A stretch of 64,000 nt of DNA, taken from positions 806,001 to 870,000 of the forward strand of contig NZ_JANADR010000001.1 in the NCBI RefSeq assembly GCF_024199925.1, read 5' to 3'. This DNA comes from Bradyrhizobium sp. CCGUVB1N3 (GTDB lineage Bacteria > Pseudomonadota > Alphaproteobacteria > Rhizobiales > Xanthobacteraceae). The translations under genes were made by a program, and so were the position numbers. Numbering within the stretch: position 1 is the first letter of the stretch; the number at the start of each line of letters is the position of its first letter. Below are positions 60,459 to 64,000 of the stretch, one piece after another. The notes below the pieces were generated by a model. The model was given only the letters and a program-made list of their open reading frames with translations, made no database searches and was not told where the DNA came from.

Positions 60459-62945
60459 TTACTGCATACCGGCGGAGTTGCTGGTTCCCGAGGAGTTCGC
60501 CAGCGTTCGCAGGCCGATCTGGAACATGAACGCGTGGCTCAGAACAGGCGGGGTGCTGCCCGCCGAGTAGCTATAGGACGTTACATAGTTCGCCGCCAGC
60601 ACGAAGCAATCGTCGACATAGCCGGCGCCGACCACGTATTGATTGATCTTGTTGGCCTCGAGGTCCCAGCGCGCCGAGCCCTGGACCACCCAGTTGGCCG
60701 CGACCTTCATCGATGCGCTGGTGAGGATGCCCTCGCGGCGGGTCAGGTAGCCGAGTTCCGGCTGCGGCGCATAGTTGCCGTAGAGCATGCTGACCGACCA
60801 GCGGTCGAAATTGGCACGGCCTTCAGCCTCGAAGCGCTGGACGTTCCAGGTCTGCTCGTCGAACCGGCCGCGGACGCTGAAAGTGTAGGTCCGGTTCGGC
60901 GAATAGCCGACGCTCGCGACATAGTCGGATCGCGGCTTGTCGAGACCTGAATTGAGGCCGGTATTGGTGGAATCCTGGACTGCGAAAGAGTTCATGCCGA
61001 ACAGCTGGTAGGACTGTCCGAACAGCACCTTGACGGCACCGCCCTTGTCGAACTGGGTCGTGGCCTGCACGCCGACATTGGCGCGGCCGCCGCCCTCGAC
61101 GCGATCGTAGCCCGAGAACTTGTCGACGCTGAACAAATTGCTCGCGTCGAACACCATGCTCTGCGCGTCCTCGTTGGGAAGCTTGCCGGCATAGGTCTCG
61201 TTCGGCCGGATGATGACCTGCGCGATCGGCTCGACCACCGTCGAGCCCCATGGCTGCACATTGATGAAGGGATAGCGGTACTCGAGGCCGACCGTCGGCA
61301 TCAGGCGGAACGCCTGGGTGTCGCCGACCGGCAGGAAGTTCGACACGCCCGGCTGGTTCGAGACCGAGGAATTGATCGCATCCGCACGCAGGATCGCGAA
61401 CGGCGTCCAGATTTCACCGAAGGGATCGGTGAAGGACTTCCGCCACTGCGCTTCCGCCGTCAGGCGCGTGTAGGTGCCGGGGAAGCCGCGCAAGAGACAT
61501 TGCGATGGCGTCCGCGCGAGCGGATCGGCCGAGGTGGTGGTGCACAGGCCGGCGGTGTTGGCGAGCGTCGTGATCGGATCGAACACGGCGTCATTGCGCG
61601 TCAGGTTGACGAAATTCGTCTTGTAGGAGACCTCACCGCCGAAGATCGGATAGTTGAGCACGTTCGAGTAGTCGATCACGGGGTAGACGACCGGCACCTG
61701 CTGCTGATTGCCCGAGAAGCTCAGGAAATACATCGTGCGCGCGTCGAAGAAGCTGCGGTTGCCAACTCCGGTCAGATAGAGCTGGGAGATCGCTTCCGTC
61801 GGCAGGCTCAGGAACGAGGAGTAGGGATCGCGGTACTGCGCCAGCCGGTAGTCCGACATGAAGTAGTAGTCGGACAGCAGGACGCCGTCCCAGCCCCAGA
61901 CCCATTTGTCGTTCAGCGCGAACTGGCCCTTGGTCTCGACGCCGCCGCGGAACTGACGGTCGCCCGGCAGGCCGGTGAACTGGCCGCGATCGAGCTGGTC
62001 GATGCCGTAGACGCGGACCTGGTAGGCGCCGTCCATCAGGCGCTGGCGGAATTCGGCCTGGAACAGCACGCCCTGCTTGGACGTGATGCGCGGGTTGAAG
62101 GTCGCGTCCATATCGGGCGCGATCGCCCAGTAGAATGGGACTTCGACGCCGTAACCGAACGCCGTGTAGGACGTGAAGCCCGGCATCAGGAAGCCGGTCT
62201 TGCGCTTCACCGTCGGATCGGGCGTCGAGAAGTACGGTATGTAGGCGAGCGGCACGCCGAAGAATTCGAGCTGCGCCGTCTCGAAGTAGAGCATCTTCTC
62301 CTGCTGGTCGTGGATGATGCGGGCACCCTTGACCTGCCACAGCGGAGGCTTCTTCGGATCGTCCTTGCACGGCGCGCAGGCCGTGTAGACGCCGTTCTCG
62401 AACACGGTGTAGTTGCCGCTGGAGCGGTCGGCGCGGCTCGCGGCCATGCGGGTCTGGTCGGCGGTGTCCACGCGCAGCGAATCGACGAAGCCGTCGCGGT
62501 AGTCGTCCGACAGATCCATGATCTCGGCATAGGTGATCTTGCCGTCGGCATCCGTCATGCGGATGTTGCCTTCGGCATGGAGGCGCTTGGTCTTCTGGTC
62601 GTAGATGACCTTGTCGGCCTCGACGCTGGTGCCGTTGTAGAACAGCTGGACGTTGCCGACCGCCGATACCCGGGAATTGTTGTAGTCGTAGTCGACCTCG
62701 GTCGCCTGCACGAGCATCTGGTTGTCGTTGGGGGCCTTCGGCGGCTTCGGACGCGGCGGCAGCGGATTGTAGGTGAAGCTCTGCGCAGCCGCAGGCCCGG
62801 TCGCGGTAAGATCGAGCAATCCACCCAGCGTGAGCGCGGCAATGAAGGCGAGCAGGAGGCTATGGGCAGGCAAGCCGCGCCCGTTCGCGCGCACCACGGT
62901 GCGTTGCGCTAAACGAGACACATGCCCTCGGTGGACGGCAGTCAC
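60459..62945 (-). CDS. lptD: LPS-assembly protein LptD
   Basis: 828 residues from the GTG at 62945, which overlaps the lptG stop as TAGTG. Signal peptide region, then the periplasmic OstA-like beta-jellyroll (QMLVQATEVDYDYNNSRVSAVGNVQLFYNGTSVEADKVIYDQKTKRLHAEGNI) and a C-terminal beta-barrel domain ending in a typical Phe-rich strand region. It inserts lipopolysaccharide into the outer leaflet with LptE. A longer open frame upstream would lie within lptG. Confidence 0.94.
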   Translation of the reverse strand: MTAVHRGHVSRLAQRTVVRANGRGLPAHSLLLAFIAALTLGGLLDLTATGPAAAQSFTYNPLPPRPKPPKAPNDNQMLVQATEVDYDYNNSRVSAVGNVQLFYNGTSVEADKVIYDQKTKRLHAEGNIRMTDADGKITYAEIMDLSDDYRDGFVDSLRVDTADQTRMAASRADRSSGNYTVFENGVYTACAPCKDDPKKPPLWQVKGARIIHDQQEKMLYFETAQLEFFGVPLAYIPYFSTPDPTVKRKTGFLMPGFTSYTAFGYGVEVPFYWAIAPDMDATFNPRITSKQGVLFQAEFRQRLMDGAYQVRVYGIDQLDRGQFTGLPGDRQFRGGVETKGQFALNDKWVWGWDGVLLSDYYFMSDYRLAQYRDPYSSFLSLPTEAISQLYLTGVGNRSFFDARTMYFLSFSGNQQQVPVVYPVIDYSNVLNYPIFGGEVSYKTNFVNLTRNDAVFDPITTLANTAGLCTTTSADPLARTPSQCLLRGFPGTYTRLTAEAQWRKSFTDPFGEIWTPFAILRADAINSSVSNQPGVSNFLPVGDTQAFRLMPTVGLEYRYPFINVQPWGSTVVEPIAQVIIRPNETYAGKLPNEDAQSMVFDASNLFSVDKFSGYDRVEGGGRANVGVQATTQFDKGGAVKVLFGQSYQLFGMNSFAVQDSTNTGLNSGLDKPRSDYVASVGYSPNRTYTFSVRGRFDEQTWNVQRFEAEGRANFDRWSVSMLYGNYAPQPELGYLTRREGILTSASMKVAANWVVQGSARWDLEANKINQYVVGAGYVDDCFVLAANYVTSYSYSAGSTPPVLSHAFMFQIGLRTLANSSGTSNSAGMQ

Positions 62946-64000
62946 TATCCGTCCTCCTGATAGAGCAAGGCCAAAAAGCCGGTGAGGCCGCCCACCACAA
63001 CGGGCAGCCACGCCGCAGCGATCGGATGCATCAACTCAGCCTTGCTCAAATCCTCAGTAACTTTGGACAGCACGTAGAGCAGAAAGCCTGCGCCCACGCC
63101 ACTCAAAACCATCTTCTGCACGCCGCCCATCCGGAAGAAGCGCAACGATACGGAAGCTGCCAGCATCACCATCGCTGCAAGCAGAAACGGCTGCGCCAGA
63201 AGCTTATGGTACTGGAGTCGATATCCGGCTGTCGCGAAGCCCGAGCTTTCGGACGAACGGATGTAGCTCGGTAGTTGCCAAAAGGACACAGTCTCGGGTG
63301 TGGAAAAGCTGTTGCGAACCTGCGCTTCGGTCAGCGTTGTGGGAATCTCCAGGCGGTCCTGGTCGACGGGGGGCGCGTCCAGGGAGAACCGCCGCACCGT
63401 CCTGAACACCCAGTGGCCATCCTCCAGGGTCGCCTCGCGTGCCTCGATGCGCTCCTTGAAGTGAAACTCCGTATCAAACCGGAATAGCGTCAGGCCGGTC
63501 AGCCGGATGCCTTGCTGCTCGCTGCGCGCGGCGTTGATGATGACCTGGCCTCCGCTGGTGACCTGGTTGAGCCAGAAGCCCGAGGCGTCCTGGATGCCGC
63601 CGCCGGGCGCCGAGCCGAACAGCTCCGCCTCCATGCGCTTGGAGAGCTCGCGCAGGTTCGCCGACATCGGATTGTAGGCAACCGTCGCGATCACGCCGAT
63701 CAGCAGCGCACTGCCGAGCGCGGGCGAGATGAACTGCCAGGCGGAAATGCCGGCGGCGCGTGCCACGACAAGCTCGAGCCGGCGGGAGAGGGCGAGGTAG
63801 CAGGTCATGGCGCCGATCAGCATGCAGAACGGCGTCAGCTTCTCCAAAAGTTGCGGCACGCGGAACAGCGAGGTCTCCGCCACCATGATCGCGGAGGCGG
63901 ACGCAAGCCCGGAGGTCTTGCGCACCATCTCGATATAGTCGACCAGCACCAGCAACAGGAAAATGCTTGCGAACACGCCGAGCGCCGCGACGACGAAGCG
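62945..64000 (-). CDS. lptG: LPS export permease LptG, 3' part (5' end outside window)
   Basis: At least 350 residues, open at the right window edge (RFVVAALGVFASIFLLLVLVDYIEM). Six-helix LptF/LptG architecture: two or three helices, a large periplasmic jellyroll (QVTSGGQVIINAARSEQQG), and C-terminal helices with SKVTEDLSKAELM and PVVVGGLTGFLALLYQEDG. It powers LPS extraction together with LptF and LptB. The start lies outside the window. Confidence 0.94.
   Translation of the reverse strand, partial: RFVVAALGVFASIFLLLVLVDYIEMVRKTSGLASASAIMVAETSLFRVPQLLEKLTPFCMLIGAMTCYLALSRRLELVVARAAGISAWQFISPALGSALLIGVIATVAYNPMSANLRELSKRMEAELFGSAPGGGIQDASGFWLNQVTSGGQVIINAARSEQQGIRLTGLTLFRFDTEFHFKERIEAREATLEDGHWVFRTVRRFSLDAPPVDQDRLEIPTTLTEAQVRNSFSTPETVSFWQLPSYIRSSESSGFATAGYRLQYHKLLAQPFLLAAMVMLAASVSLRFFRMGGVQKMVLSGVGAGFLLYVLSKVTEDLSKAELMHPIAAAWLPVVVGGLTGFLALLYQEDG

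Overview
The window is a GC-rich, densely coded stretch of an alphaproteobacterial chromosome. Protein sequences and gene order (cvpA-purF, rpsF-rpsR-DUF2232-rplI, fabD-fabG-acpP-fabF-mltG-yicC-gmk, lptG-lptD-surA-pdxA-rsmA, DUF47-pit) point to Bradyrhizobium or a very close Nitrobacteraceae relative. The small palindromic repeats and the many secreted Ala/Pro-rich proteins agree with that. No tRNA, rRNA or CRISPR array was seen.

Layout. 1-4.2 kb: a branched-chain amino-acid-type (LivGF, binding protein, LivH, LivM) ABC operon, cut at its 5' end. 4.3-6.3 kb: a DUF47-PiT phosphate pair preceded by a PHO-box-like direct repeat, and a convergent sugE guanidinium exporter behind a two-hairpin guanidine-II (mini-ykkC) riboswitch. 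6.4-14 kb: prfC, a secreted protein, an NnrU-like membrane protein, an acyl-CoA ligase, a membrane-anchored TPR protein, a lipoprotein and der. 14-21.6 kb, mainly minus strand: a second Liv-type binding protein paralogous to the first, an SDR, cvpA-purF, radA, a TauE-like permease and a GFA-family protein.

21.6-28.7 kb is the accessory part: a DUF1127 gene with a coupled small ORF, a methyltransferase, an orphan membrane protein, and a MASE1-histidine-kinase gene split by an IS1380-family element. Dispersed repeat fragments lie in its intergenic gaps.

28.7-41 kb: exonuclease III, a Cys-rich small secreted protein, alr, dnaB, two very small proteins, cfa, a cytochrome-c-like secreted protein, the ribosomal operon (rpsF leader with an SD-masking repeat), and a TetR-desaturase pair with a palindromic operator. 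41-49.5 kb: a diguanylate cyclase, then the fatty-acid and cell-envelope cluster. 49.4-56.5 kb: secreted Ala/Pro-rich proteins, a periplasmic caspase-DUF4189 fusion, a PAS histidine kinase related to the split kinase, a winged-helix regulator, and a YeaQ-type small membrane protein that shares an FNR/FixK-type box with a divergent 29-codon ORF. 56.5-64 kb: a zinc alcohol dehydrogenase and the rsmA-pdxA-surA-lptD-lptG envelope-biogenesis operon.

The strongest unexpected signals are regulatory: the guanidine-II riboswitch, the PHO box, the symmetric FixK-type box, the rpsF leader, and palindromes upstream of the TetR gene and the PAS kinase. The genes are mostly known families. I did not find a clearly new multi-gene system, but several small unannotatable proteins and the caspase-DUF4189 locus deserve a second look.
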